Shown here in pieces: positions 1-8,082 of a stretch of 48,225 nt of DNA. The stretch comes from Candidatus Melainabacteria bacterium (GTDB lineage: Bacteria > Cyanobacteriota > Vampirovibrionia > Obscuribacterales > Obscuribacteraceae). The translations under genes and the position numbers were made by a program. The stretch spans positions 1 to 48,225 of the forward strand of contig PLXC01000132.1 in NCBI GenBank assembly GCA_003151275.1, read 5' to 3'. How positions within the stretch are numbered: position 1 is the first letter of the stretch; the number at the start of each line of letters is the position of its first letter. The notes below the pieces were generated by a model that searched no databases, had not been told where the DNA came from, and saw nothing but the letters and a program-made list of their open reading frames with translations.

Positions 1-211
1 GATGTTATCAAATTAATCAGCTGGCCACCTCGATACGGGGGTGCAGCTGGCGACTTCACGAATTAGTCACATCACTAAAAAAGCTGTGCTGTAGAATGAA
101 ACCGCTCACAGAGCCCCTCCAAGCGCTCTTTCTTTCAATTTGCTTTCGCGAAATAGATAAAAAAGCGACCTGGCAGTCGTTTTAAAGCCTCGGCTATACT
201 GAATCCCGCTC
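1..211. other. 5' edge, no gene recognised
   Basis: I see no gene in this stretch. A TATACT hexamer at 195-200 could be a -10 box for the TolC-like gene starting at 212, but no good -35 lies 17 nt upstream, and the transcript would be nearly leaderless because there is no Shine-Dalgarno before 212. The open minus-strand frame here lies largely inside the downstream gene and is treated as a shadow. Confidence 0.4.
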
Positions 212-1810
212 ATGAACCGATACTTACTAGCCTTTTCAGGCATCCTGTTGACAATTAGCAGCTCCCCTGCGCTTAGCAAAGCCCCGGAGCAATTTCTGCG
301 TGATGGTTCGGAAACGTATGTAATCTCAGCAGGCATGCCTACTGGCCCGGCTCCCGTGTCGCCCAGCAGCAGTCAGACTTCGCCTGGCTCGAGCCTAGCG
401 CCGCCATCTGGCTCCAGTCCTGTTCTGCGAGGACCAGCATCAATCTCTCCTTCCGCGAGTGATGTCCAAAATCTTTTGAGCCCGAGCAATCAATCCATAA
501 CGATTCCGCCAAGCGGAGAGGCGTCATCACAGGTCAAAGGCACTGTACAAATGTCGACTGGGCAACAACCGCAGCAACCTGCTGCGGGAGAGGGTGTATC
601 ACTGTCCCAGGCATTGGACGAAACTTTAGCAAGAGGCCCACGCGCCGCTGCGATCCGAGCACAACTACCAATAGTCAAATCCGGCATTGCCCAAGCAGCT
701 ATGGCACCTAATCCATTGTTTTTCATGGACCGCGGTCTGGTTGCAGAACAAGTTAGGAGAGTAGGCACAACGACGGTCTTTGACGCACCATGGAAATTGG
801 CGTTCAGGGTTTTGTCAGCGAAGCGCTTCTACGATCAAAACAAAACTGAGTTGCTTACAACATTGTGGGCCTTGCGCGCACTGGCTAGGCGATCTTACAC
901 AGATACCGTAGTCGCTCAAGAGACAGCGAAAACTCTCAGTGATCTATTTGATTTGACGACTCGATTATTGAATGTTTCAAGTAAACGCTTCCAAGCAGGC
1001 GATGTGCCGGAATTAGATGTGCTGCGGGCACGTCTTGCTACGTCTCAATCGCAAATTGATTTAGGTGTCGGAAATCAGCGCTTAATTAGAAGCGGCCAAT
1101 CACTAAACGTGATTATGGGAAGAGCAGTGGAGCAACCAATTACGGTGCCCCGCTTGCCAGACTTTACAGGACCGAAGCCATCTGCATTCCAATTGAAGGC
1201 CGTGAAGGTCGGCATTCTGCCTGACTTCAGCAAACAAGTAAGTCCGCTTCAGTACTACATAAATCTAGCTTTAAACAATCGACTTGAACTCAAAAGCTTA
1301 GATCAACAGCTCAAAGTTAACAGCGCAAACATGAAGGGCGCTATTGCCAATATTATGCCGAATCCGCAAGTCACGTACGGTTCTTCTGAAGCAGGTAATC
1401 CGCCAAGCGGACCTAAATTGAAAGCGAATTTTTTCACTCTCAATATTGAAACACCTGTTTCGAACATGAATCAAGGTGACTTAGCGAAATTCAAAGCAAC
1501 TGGAAGGCAGCTTACATATCAGATCGTAGCTCAGAAGAACATGATTCAGAGCGACGTTGTCACTGCCTACAATAATTTGCTGGTTGCCCGCGAAAGAATT
1601 CGGGTCTATCAGGAGCACGTACTTGCCGACTCAAATGAAGTAGCAAGACTTTCTCGCAGAAGTTACGAAGTTGGTCAGTCAGACATCAACTCGACACTAT
1701 TGGCACAGCAAGCCAATATCCAAATTCGCAGCCAATATCTTGATGCCGTAATGCAATATCAACAAGCATACACCGACTTAGAGCAAGCTTGCGGAACGCC
1801 ACTCGAGTAG
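212..1810 (+). CDS. TolC-family outer membrane efflux protein (lone copy)
   Basis: Predicted outer-membrane channel subunit of the TolC/OEP family. The product is 532 aa, with a signal peptide (about residues 1-23) followed by a long Ser/Pro/Gly-rich linker (about 30-125) that is unusual before an OEP barrel. The OEP repeat region covers roughly 130-530. It contains the family-type 'ANIMPNPQVTYGSSEAG' stretch and ends in YQQAYTDLEQACGTPLE, which matches the YQxAWADLExxxGVPL ending of the three minus-strand paralogues at 2863-7150. Such proteins form the trimeric exit duct of RND, ABC or MFS pumps and type I secretion. No pump or adaptor gene lies next to it here. It ends directly against the convergent gene at 1811. 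The ATG at 212 has no clear ribosome binding site, so the exact start is uncertain. Family assignment is firm; the substrate is unknown. Confidence 0.85.
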   Translation: MNRYLLAFSGILLTISSSPALSKAPEQFLRDGSETYVISAGMPTGPAPVSPSSSQTSPGSSLAPPSGSSPVLRGPASISPSASDVQNLLSPSNQSITIPPSGEASSQVKGTVQMSTGQQPQQPAAGEGVSLSQALDETLARGPRAAAIRAQLPIVKSGIAQAAMAPNPLFFMDRGLVAEQVRRVGTTTVFDAPWKLAFRVLSAKRFYDQNKTELLTTLWALRALARRSYTDTVVAQETAKTLSDLFDLTTRLLNVSSKRFQAGDVPELDVLRARLATSQSQIDLGVGNQRLIRSGQSLNVIMGRAVEQPITVPRLPDFTGPKPSAFQLKAVKVGILPDFSKQVSPLQYYINLALNNRLELKSLDQQLKVNSANMKGAIANIMPNPQVTYGSSEAGNPPSGPKLKANFFTLNIETPVSNMNQGDLAKFKATGRQLTYQIVAQKNMIQSDVVTAYNNLLVARERIRVYQEHVLADSNEVARLSRRSYEVGQSDINSTLLAQQANIQIRSQYLDAVMQYQQAYTDLEQACGTPLE

Positions 1811-2713
1811 TCAGTGAGTGGGATAAGTATAAATTGAGCCGTTTCCGAAAATTTGCGGCGAAAAAAGTGGTTGGTTTACAGAGTTGTTTTCGTTAAAGAA
1901 AATCAGCTGTCTTGCATGCAGTGTCGATCTTGTGAAAACAATAGGGATCGCAATTGCCGGCGCGATGGTGTTGGAGATTATATCTGTCGCGATCATGGTG
2001 GCGATGTATTTATTCGAAATTCCGCCTTCAGTGCCAGGCAAGGTGGATTTAGGCACTTGCGGTTTATTGGATGAGAACAGGGCCAAGCGAGTACGAAACA
2101 TCGCTGGAGTAAACGTGATCTCATTGACCTCGGCGGTATACGACCCATCCGAGGGTTCTATTGTGACTGAGCTGGCCGGAATTTTGAAAGGATAAGCACG
2201 GGGTGACGTGATGGATGAAATATCCGAAAAGTTGATCGACCTGCGTGTTCCGTCGACAAGCACCATATCTAGTGCCGAACTACTAGTTCCCCCAATGTGA
2301 CCGGAGAGGGCAGCGCCATTGGTTAAGTCCACAACTTCAGAGGCTTGATTACGTCCCAAATTGCTCAACCACTCACCGTGTAAAAAATAAGCGATGCCTG
2401 TTACGGTCGATTGATTATTCTCAGAAGAGAGCTTCGGATTGATGACGATGCCGGTTAAAACTTGGTGCTTATCAAAGAGCCACTCAGGCACCGCATTTAC
2501 GTTGATCGTAGTGCCCGAAACAGTGACCGACCCTTTGGGCAATGCGATGCCGCCAATGCTGCGCGCTGGAAGGTCACCTTCAAAAGCAGTGATGTTGCCA
2601 CCATTGGCGGTGAAGGCAAGGGCATTAGCCATTGCTGCTTGCGCAGAAGTAAGTATTGATAAAGATACACAGGCTACAGACAATCGCTTGAGCAGACTCA
2701 TTTTCACTCTCAT
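1811..2713 (-). CDS. Secreted protein of unknown function
   Basis: I do not recognise a family. The open frame extends upstream to 2758, but a typical signal peptide begins at the ATG at 2713 (or 2701) and ends near an AQAAMA cleavage site, so I prefer 2713. The mature part (about 275 aa) is rich in Ser, Thr, Ile and Asn. It contains short segments such as TANGGNITAFEGD and GHIGGTSSSALDMVLVDGTRRSINFSDISSI that read like beta strands; the latter resembles segments where an attribute such as 'function of a variable' is set in small beta-barrel domains, but I cannot assign one. The C-terminus is hydrophobic (TDIISNTIAPAIAIPIVF). The stop codon abuts the stop of the convergent TolC gene with no spacer. 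It is probably exported to the periplasm or cell surface. Confidence 0.65.
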   Translation of the reverse strand: MRVKMSLLKRLSVACVSLSILTSAQAAMANALAFTANGGNITAFEGDLPARSIGGIALPKGSVTVSGTTINVNAVPEWLFDKHQVLTGIVINPKLSSENNQSTVTGIAYFLHGEWLSNLGRNQASEVVDLTNGAALSGHIGGTSSSALDMVLVDGTRRSINFSDISSITSPRAYPFKIPASSVTIEPSDGSYTAEVNEITFTPAMFRTRLALFSSNKPQVPKSTLPGTEGGISNKYIATMIATDIISNTIAPAIAIPIVFTRSTLHARQLIFFNENNSVNQPLFSPQIFGNGSIYTYPTH

Positions 2714-2804
2714 TGAAGCGTTCACATTATGCGGTGATAGGGGCTCACTGGTCAACACAACTCGATTAAGGTTGTAATGAATGCTGGATTATTCGCTCCT
2801 CGTG

Positions 2805-2840
2805 AAATGGAGCGCGGCTGTGGACAGCCGCGCTCCATTT
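2805..2840 (-). terminator. 16-bp perfect hairpin after the TolC operon
   Basis: A perfect inverted repeat: AAATGGAGCGCGGCTG, a 4-nt loop (TGGA), then CAGCCGCGCTCCATTT. It lies 22 nt beyond the stop of the last TolC gene of the minus-strand operon, so it probably ends or protects that transcript. There is no long T-run, so intrinsic termination is likely but not certain. It also lies upstream of the minus-strand gene that starts at 2713. Confidence 0.6.
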
Positions 2841-2862
2841 CTTAAATGCTTCACACATTCAC

Positions 2863-4287
2863 TTATTTTTGAAGAGGGAGCCCGACATCCCTTTCAAGAT
2901 CAGCCCACGCAGTCTGATATGAGACAACCGTATCAAAATAGGACGAGAGTGTTTGTTGATACTGCTGCTGGGCAACAAGTGCAGTCGAGAGGTCCGTCGT
3001 CCCTGCCTGATATCCATCTAGTGCCAACTTTGCCAGGCTGGCCGAGGTTGAAATCAGTTGCTCCTTGTACAAAATCAGATTTGCTTTAGCGACTTTGACA
3101 GCGTTGTAATCCGCAACAGTGCTCGCTGCAGTCTGAGATTTTAGCAATTCCACCTGGCGCTCTGATTGTCTTAAGGTTCCGAGCGTCTGTTGAATTTCGC
3201 CCTGATGTTGATAGAAAACCGGTGCTTCTGTGGTCATTGTGAAAAAAGCTCCCTCACCAAAGTAATTAGATGCATTGGCTAACCCGACCGGTTGATTTTT
3301 GGCGAACGAAGCGAAGGTAAAACCCGAACCGATCGAAACGTCCGGCACTCTTTCAGCGCGCGCTAAAGCAACTGCTTTACGGTTCATTGAGACCCGCTCC
3401 AAGGCCATTTTTAAATCTAACCTGGCACTAAATGCGGTGCGAATCAGTTGCTCAAGAGGTGGCATCTGCAAAATCGGTGAAGGAACTATTTCCGTTCCTT
3501 GCAGTGAAAGTTTGAACAGTCCGTTGTCATCAACATCAATAATCTCGACGCGCTCAGGCTTTACACCGGTAACAAGTGACAAATTTGTTGATGCTTGCTG
3601 CAAACGTCCCTGGCTCATGTTCCTCTGTGGATCGAACTGGTCCACGTTCAAGTTCGCCTGCAAGAGGTCGGAATCGTCCTTAGACGCCTCCGATTTGACC
3701 TTAGCAATGCGCAAAAATTTCGCGGCAACTTCTCGTTGATCTTCAATCAGCGCCTCATAAGCCTCTGCGGCAGCCAACTCGGCATAGGCGCGTCTGACTC
3801 GGTTGTGCACATCAAAACGCAGGGCAGCCAGCTGCAATTCTGTTATTTGATAGTTTGCGCGCGCCACAGCGATCTTCTTTGTTCGCTTTCCAGCAGTTAG
3901 GAGTTGCTGAGTCAAAAAGGCTTGCTGTGTTTGCCCAGTGAACAAGAATAAGAATGAGTTACCAAAACCGGTCTGCACTTGCAGCTGCGGATTTGGTATG
4001 GCGCCAGCTATTCTGATGCCGGCCTTGGCTATCGCTAAATTGTGTTTAGCTACAGCGATATCTCTATTATGTTCATCGGCGAAGTTAAAGCACGTTGATA
4101 GGCTGAAGCTTTTCGTAATCGGCGGACTGGTGACCATTCCAGGGTCAGAATTGGAGACAACGATTGGCTTGGGTTTCGCTGAATTTTCCGCTGCCATTGA
4201 ATATGGTGCAGAAAGCAGAAGCATGCAGCAAGCAATACGAATGGCATACGCAATGACCCTGACAATTTTGCTTTTCGCACTGCTCAT
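2863..4287 (-). CDS. TolC-family outer membrane protein, operon copy 3 (CzcC/CusC-like)
   Basis: Predicted outer-membrane efflux channel of 474 aa. It has a signal peptide (about 1-33, ending at SMAAE) and two OEP repeats. It carries the HNRVRRAYAELAAAEAY helix also present in the two upstream paralogues, the IxxVDDNGLF segment (IIDVDDNGLFKLS), and the terminal motif YQTAWADLERDVGLPL. It is the last gene of a minus-strand operon. Its ATG overlaps the TGA of the preceding TolC gene in an ATGA junction (4284-4287), which suggests translational coupling. It most resembles CzcC/CusC-type channels of heavy-metal RND pumps, but no RND pump or membrane-fusion gene is adjacent, so metal efflux is only one possibility. 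Confidence 0.87.
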   Translation of the reverse strand: MSSAKSKIVRVIAYAIRIACCMLLLSAPYSMAAENSAKPKPIVVSNSDPGMVTSPPITKSFSLSTCFNFADEHNRDIAVAKHNLAIAKAGIRIAGAIPNPQLQVQTGFGNSFLFLFTGQTQQAFLTQQLLTAGKRTKKIAVARANYQITELQLAALRFDVHNRVRRAYAELAAAEAYEALIEDQREVAAKFLRIAKVKSEASKDDSDLLQANLNVDQFDPQRNMSQGRLQQASTNLSLVTGVKPERVEIIDVDDNGLFKLSLQGTEIVPSPILQMPPLEQLIRTAFSARLDLKMALERVSMNRKAVALARAERVPDVSIGSGFTFASFAKNQPVGLANASNYFGEGAFFTMTTEAPVFYQHQGEIQQTLGTLRQSERQVELLKSQTAASTVADYNAVKVAKANLILYKEQLISTSASLAKLALDGYQAGTTDLSTALVAQQQYQQTLSSYFDTVVSYQTAWADLERDVGLPLQK

Positions 4288-5753
4288 AGAATTAGTGGCA
4301 CACCCACGGCTTTTTCGAGATCCGCCCAGGCATTTTGATAGGCTACAACAGCGCTAAAATAGGCCGCTCGGAGCTGTTGGTACTGCTGCTGCGCAAGTAT
4401 CGCTGTAGCCAGCTCTGTCGTGCCTGATTGATACCCTTGTCGACTTAACTTCGCGACATTCAACGATTCGGGCAGCAATTCTGCCTGAAATTTCTCGATG
4501 TTTTTTCGCGCTACAAGCAGATTTTCGTATGCCACGACAATATCGTTCGCGATTTGAGATTTTTGCGCATCGTTTTGTTTGAGTTGGTGCTCCCACGTTG
4601 ATTTCGCTTGATCTACCTGACCTTGATACTGGTAAAACAGTGGTGTTTCTTCGGACAGCGTTAACAAGAACGCGGGCTGGGGCGGCACGCGATTACCTGG
4701 ATCTCCTATTATCCCTGAGCCTGTCGGATTGAAATCTTGGGGTTGCTGAGCGTTGTAAGCAGTGAAGAGATAATTGGCCCCGATAACAGGATCTGGAATA
4801 CGTTGCGTTTTGGCTAGAGTCAGTGCTTTTCTATTGCTGTAGGCCTGCTGCACGGCAGCCTTCAGGTCATTTCGCAACATCCATGCAGCAGGCAGAAGTT
4901 TTTCTAAAGGTGGCAAGCCGCGTGCGAGTTCAGGTACGATCTTGTTTTTCTCGGACTGTAAGTTAAATACATCATTGTCTTCAATGCTGATGATTTCCTC
5001 GCGTCGAGGCGTTTCACCTAGTAACTGCGCTAGTTGAGCTGAATCTTGTACAACTTTTCCCTTAGCGACATTATGTTGAGTCTCAAATTGCATAACGATC
5101 AACTTTGCTTGCAAAACTTTCGATCCGTCGGAATTTTTCTCAATTTTATTTTTCGAAATTTCTAAAAGTTTCACAGCAATGTCTCGCTGCGATTTGATCA
5201 GGCGCTCGAAGGAGGTCGATGCAGCTAGCGTGGCATATGCTCTGCGAACCCGATTGTGAATATCAAATCGCGCCGCTTCAACTTGGAGCGCAGTTTGCAG
5301 ATAAGATGAAGCTGCTACTCCCACCTTTTTCGTACGCCGACCAGCAACTTGTATCTCTTCACTAATACCGACTTGTTGATTGTTCCCCCCGACAACATAA
5401 TCCCATGAAGGTCCCCATCCATACGTCATGTTGTAGAGCGGATTCGGTATAGCTTTGGCGATAACGATTGCAGATTGGGCAACAGAAAGCTTGGTGGCGG
5501 CGACCAAGATTTCCTTATTTTCCGCATCTGCTTTATCAAAACACTCCTGAAGAGTAAGCTTTCTTGAGACACCATATCCAGTGACAGTTGCTGATGAAGA
5601 TTGAGTAGTCGGGGCGAAACTTGGCGGCTGCGCCTGCTCGGACGCTGCATAAGTGCAACTAGGCGCGCCGAAAAAAAGGGCGCTGAGCAGAAATTGTCTA
5701 CAATTGATTTTCAATCGCGCTACGAAACCCGAATTGTTATGTCTGGCAATCAT
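4284..5753 (-). CDS. TolC-family outer membrane protein, operon copy 2 (CzcC/CusC-like)
   Basis: The product is 489 aa, with a signal peptide (about 1-37) and two OEP repeats. Shared landmarks with its neighbours are LQECFDKADAENKEI near the N-terminus, FDIHNRVRRAYATLAAS in the first hairpin, and the ending YQNAWADLEKAVGVPL. It is coupled by 4-nt ATGA overlaps both to the upstream gene (5750-5753) and to the downstream gene (4284-4287). Compared with the other copies it carries an extra Pro/Gly-rich loop (FNPTGSGIIGDPGNRVPPQ) in the second repeat, which may lie on the extracellular or periplasmic tip. The role is presumed to be an efflux or secretion duct; the partner is unknown. Confidence 0.87.
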   Translation of the reverse strand: MIARHNNSGFVARLKINCRQFLLSALFFGAPSCTYAASEQAQPPSFAPTTQSSSATVTGYGVSRKLTLQECFDKADAENKEILVAATKLSVAQSAIVIAKAIPNPLYNMTYGWGPSWDYVVGGNNQQVGISEEIQVAGRRTKKVGVAASSYLQTALQVEAARFDIHNRVRRAYATLAASTSFERLIKSQRDIAVKLLEISKNKIEKNSDGSKVLQAKLIVMQFETQHNVAKGKVVQDSAQLAQLLGETPRREEIISIEDNDVFNLQSEKNKIVPELARGLPPLEKLLPAAWMLRNDLKAAVQQAYSNRKALTLAKTQRIPDPVIGANYLFTAYNAQQPQDFNPTGSGIIGDPGNRVPPQPAFLLTLSEETPLFYQYQGQVDQAKSTWEHQLKQNDAQKSQIANDIVVAYENLLVARKNIEKFQAELLPESLNVAKLSRQGYQSGTTELATAILAQQQYQQLRAAYFSAVVAYQNAWADLEKAVGVPLIL

Positions 5754-7150
5754 AGTTTAAGCGGGACACCCATTGCCTTTTCCAGATCAGCCCAAGAGGT
5801 CTGATAAGTGACAACCGCGTCAAAGTAAGAAGTCAGAATCTGCTGATACTGCTGCTTGGCGAGGATGGCGGTAGCCAAATCTGTTTTCCCGTCTTCATAA
5901 CTACGTCGAGCAAGTCTGGAAACTTTCGCTGCCGACGGCAGCAGATCTCGCTGATACTTGGTGATGTTTGCTCTCGATACTGCCACCGCCTCGTAAGAGG
6001 TGACAACATCAGTCGCAACTTGCCACTGCAATTGACGGATTTGCTCGTAATCCTGCAATAAAACTTCCTTGGCTTGGGTCGTTTCTCCTTGATGCTGGTA
6101 AAAGATCGGAACCTCAAATGAGGCATTTATATAACAGCCGGGTGAATTGGGAACAGATCCTGGAAAAAGACCATAAGGTTGATGTTTTGTAAAGGTCGTA
6201 AATTGATAACCGGTTTCGAGGAACAGGTCGGGAATTCGCTGAGAGCGTGCCACCGAAAGGGCTCGCCTGTCAGCAAATTTTTGTTGGATGGCGATCTTGA
6301 GGTCTGGTCGCTCAGTAAAAGCTACAGGAAACAACTGCTCCAATGGTGGCAATGTCTTATAGGGCGGGGGCACAAGGTCGGTTCGATCGACCGACAATCT
6401 AAACAGTCCGTTGTCATCGACATCAATAACTTCAATCGATTTTGGCACTTCACCGGTAATCAAAGACAAAGCCGATGAAGCGACCTGCAATCTTGCTTGC
6501 GCTTGCAGCCTCTGTATCTCGAACTGCAGCACGCCCAGTCGCGCTTGAAACTCATCTGACTGAGCCACTTTGCCTTCTGCGAAACGTTTTTCGGTTGTTT
6601 GCAGCAATTCAAGCGCCACTTTTCGTTCTGATTCAATCAGGTCAGAATAAGCTTCCGCCGCTGCCAACTCGGCATATGCTCTTCGAACTCGATTGTGGAT
6701 ATCAAATAACAGTGCCGCAACCTGCAACTCCGAGACGCGGAAATTGGCGCGCGCTAAGTTAATTAGCTTGGTACGAGTTCCAGCCGTTCTCAATTGTTCC
6801 TGAAAACCAAACTGCTGTGGATTGCCCGCTAAAATTATCTCGAAAGCCGGACCCCATCCATATTGTAGGTTGAAGCGGGGATTCGACACCGCTCCGGCAA
6901 TTCTAATTGCCGCTTTGGCAATATCGACGTTGTATTTGGCCGCAATTACTTCCTTGTTGTTATTGAATGCTTGATCAAAAGAAGCGCTCAGAGACATCGT
7001 TCGATTGGGCGTTCGATTTGGCGTCACCGTCGGAGCTGTGTCGACACTGCTACTTTGGGCCACGACTTTTGTTGGGCAATAGGTGCTTACTAAGAAAAAT
7101 GCGCCTGTGGCGACTGCCTTAAACCAGCCTTGGCTAGGGCATTTGGTCAT
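5750..7150 (-). CDS. TolC-family outer membrane protein, operon copy 1 (CzcC/CusC-like)
   Basis: The product is 466 aa, with a signal peptide (about 1-31, ending VVAQ) and two OEP repeats. Motifs shared with the next two genes are HNRVRRAYAELAAAEAY, VIDVDDNGLFRLS and the ending YQTSWADLEKAMGVPLKL. The ATG at 7150 is preceded by a GGTGA sequence at suitable distance and lies inside the 3' end of the upstream secreted-protein gene (17-nt overlap). It leads three consecutive TolC-like genes that are clearly diverged paralogues, not recent copies. As for the others, inner-membrane and adaptor components must be encoded outside this window if they exist. Confidence 0.87.
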   Translation of the reverse strand: MTKCPSQGWFKAVATGAFFLVSTYCPTKVVAQSSSVDTAPTVTPNRTPNRTMSLSASFDQAFNNNKEVIAAKYNVDIAKAAIRIAGAVSNPRFNLQYGWGPAFEIILAGNPQQFGFQEQLRTAGTRTKLINLARANFRVSELQVAALLFDIHNRVRRAYAELAAAEAYSDLIESERKVALELLQTTEKRFAEGKVAQSDEFQARLGVLQFEIQRLQAQARLQVASSALSLITGEVPKSIEVIDVDDNGLFRLSVDRTDLVPPPYKTLPPLEQLFPVAFTERPDLKIAIQQKFADRRALSVARSQRIPDLFLETGYQFTTFTKHQPYGLFPGSVPNSPGCYINASFEVPIFYQHQGETTQAKEVLLQDYEQIRQLQWQVATDVVTSYEAVAVSRANITKYQRDLLPSAAKVSRLARRSYEDGKTDLATAILAKQQYQQILTSYFDAVVTYQTSWADLEKAMGVPLKL

Positions 7151-7928
7151 TGTTTTTCACCGAAGAGTCAGTGCCTTCCAGCTCGCTTTCGGGGATCTTA
7201 TGTAAGTTTGATGACTGGGCATTTACTGCACTACTACCGGTGGCACCTGGATCAAGGTTGTCGATGGTCATAGTCTTCCTGCGATCAATACCGCTGGGGC
7301 TCGTATATCCATTGCGAAGAGTTGGATCTAAATCATCGTCATGTTTGCCGAACAACATTGGCACTCCCATATTGTCCAGTGCATGCCAGAGAAAACGACC
7401 AGGCGCACCAACGACAGATTTGCTTCGCCGCTGAGGTGCTGCGCTAAATTCTGACGTCAAACTTGCAGTAGTTTTATCATCATTGAAGTCGGCTGATTGT
7501 CGATAAACATTGGCAGCCCTAACTTGAAAAAAGGATTCAACACTTCCCTGCTGACCAGCATTGATCGCGGCAGAACCTGAGAGTCCTTGGTGATCCGATG
7601 TTGTCTTTGAAGGAGTTTTTGATGGCTCTATGCCATGAAGTGGCAGACGCGGATCAATGGGTCCTGATTGGTTTCCAGTGTCCAAAAGAACTCCAGCTCC
7701 TAGTGAGGACGGATAACCTGGAGTGGAGGATCGCGGAGCAACTTGGCTACCAGGTCCGCCCGGAATCGAGGTAGGTGTCTCAATCGGCACGACAATTTGA
7801 ATTTTGCGGCGTGGGTTATTGGATGAGAAGATTCCCCCCGTTCCCGCTATACATTGTGGCGCTACCACAAATGGTGCGACCGCAAGAAGTAACAGCATTG
7901 CTCGCGTTGCTACCGAAATCAAAATCAC
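7134..7928 (-). CDS. Secreted Pro/Ser-rich protein, first gene of the TolC operon
   Basis: I do not recognise a family. The product is 264 aa from a GTG at 7928, which is preceded by GGGGATAG; an in-frame ATG ten codons later is an alternative. An N-terminal hydrophobic segment (about 8-28, ending QCIAG) is probably a signal peptide. The rest is low-complexity, rich in Pro, Ser, Gly and Asn, and predicted to be disordered. The last 17 nt overlap the start of the first TolC-like gene, so it is almost certainly co-transcribed with the three channels. A periplasmic role linked to them is an inference from this overlap only. Confidence 0.6.
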   Translation of the reverse strand: MILISVATRAMLLLLAVAPFVVAPQCIAGTGGIFSSNNPRRKIQIVVPIETPTSIPGGPGSQVAPRSSTPGYPSSLGAGVLLDTGNQSGPIDPRLPLHGIEPSKTPSKTTSDHQGLSGSAAINAGQQGSVESFFQVRAANVYRQSADFNDDKTTASLTSEFSAAPQRRSKSVVGAPGRFLWHALDNMGVPMLFGKHDDDLDPTLRNGYTSPSGIDRRKTMTIDNLDPGATGSSAVNAQSSNLHKIPESELEGTDSSVKNNDQMP

Positions 7929-8082
7929 CTATCCCCAAGATGGCATGCTACGCGCACGGCAGCATTACTGACTAGCATAATCTCAAACTTCTCAATTTGC
8001 CGCCAAAACGCATTAATTACGTCTGATCTGCATCCATCTAAGAATGTGCGCTCTATTTTCTAGAGAGAGTGAGCTAAACAAG

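Noticed and set aside
195..212. TATACT -10 box for the first TolC gene
   Set aside because: No -35 at the right distance, and the transcript would have almost no leader.
1884..2195. Plus-strand open frame within the secreted-protein gene
   Set aside because: Antisense of a better-supported gene with signal peptide and normal start.
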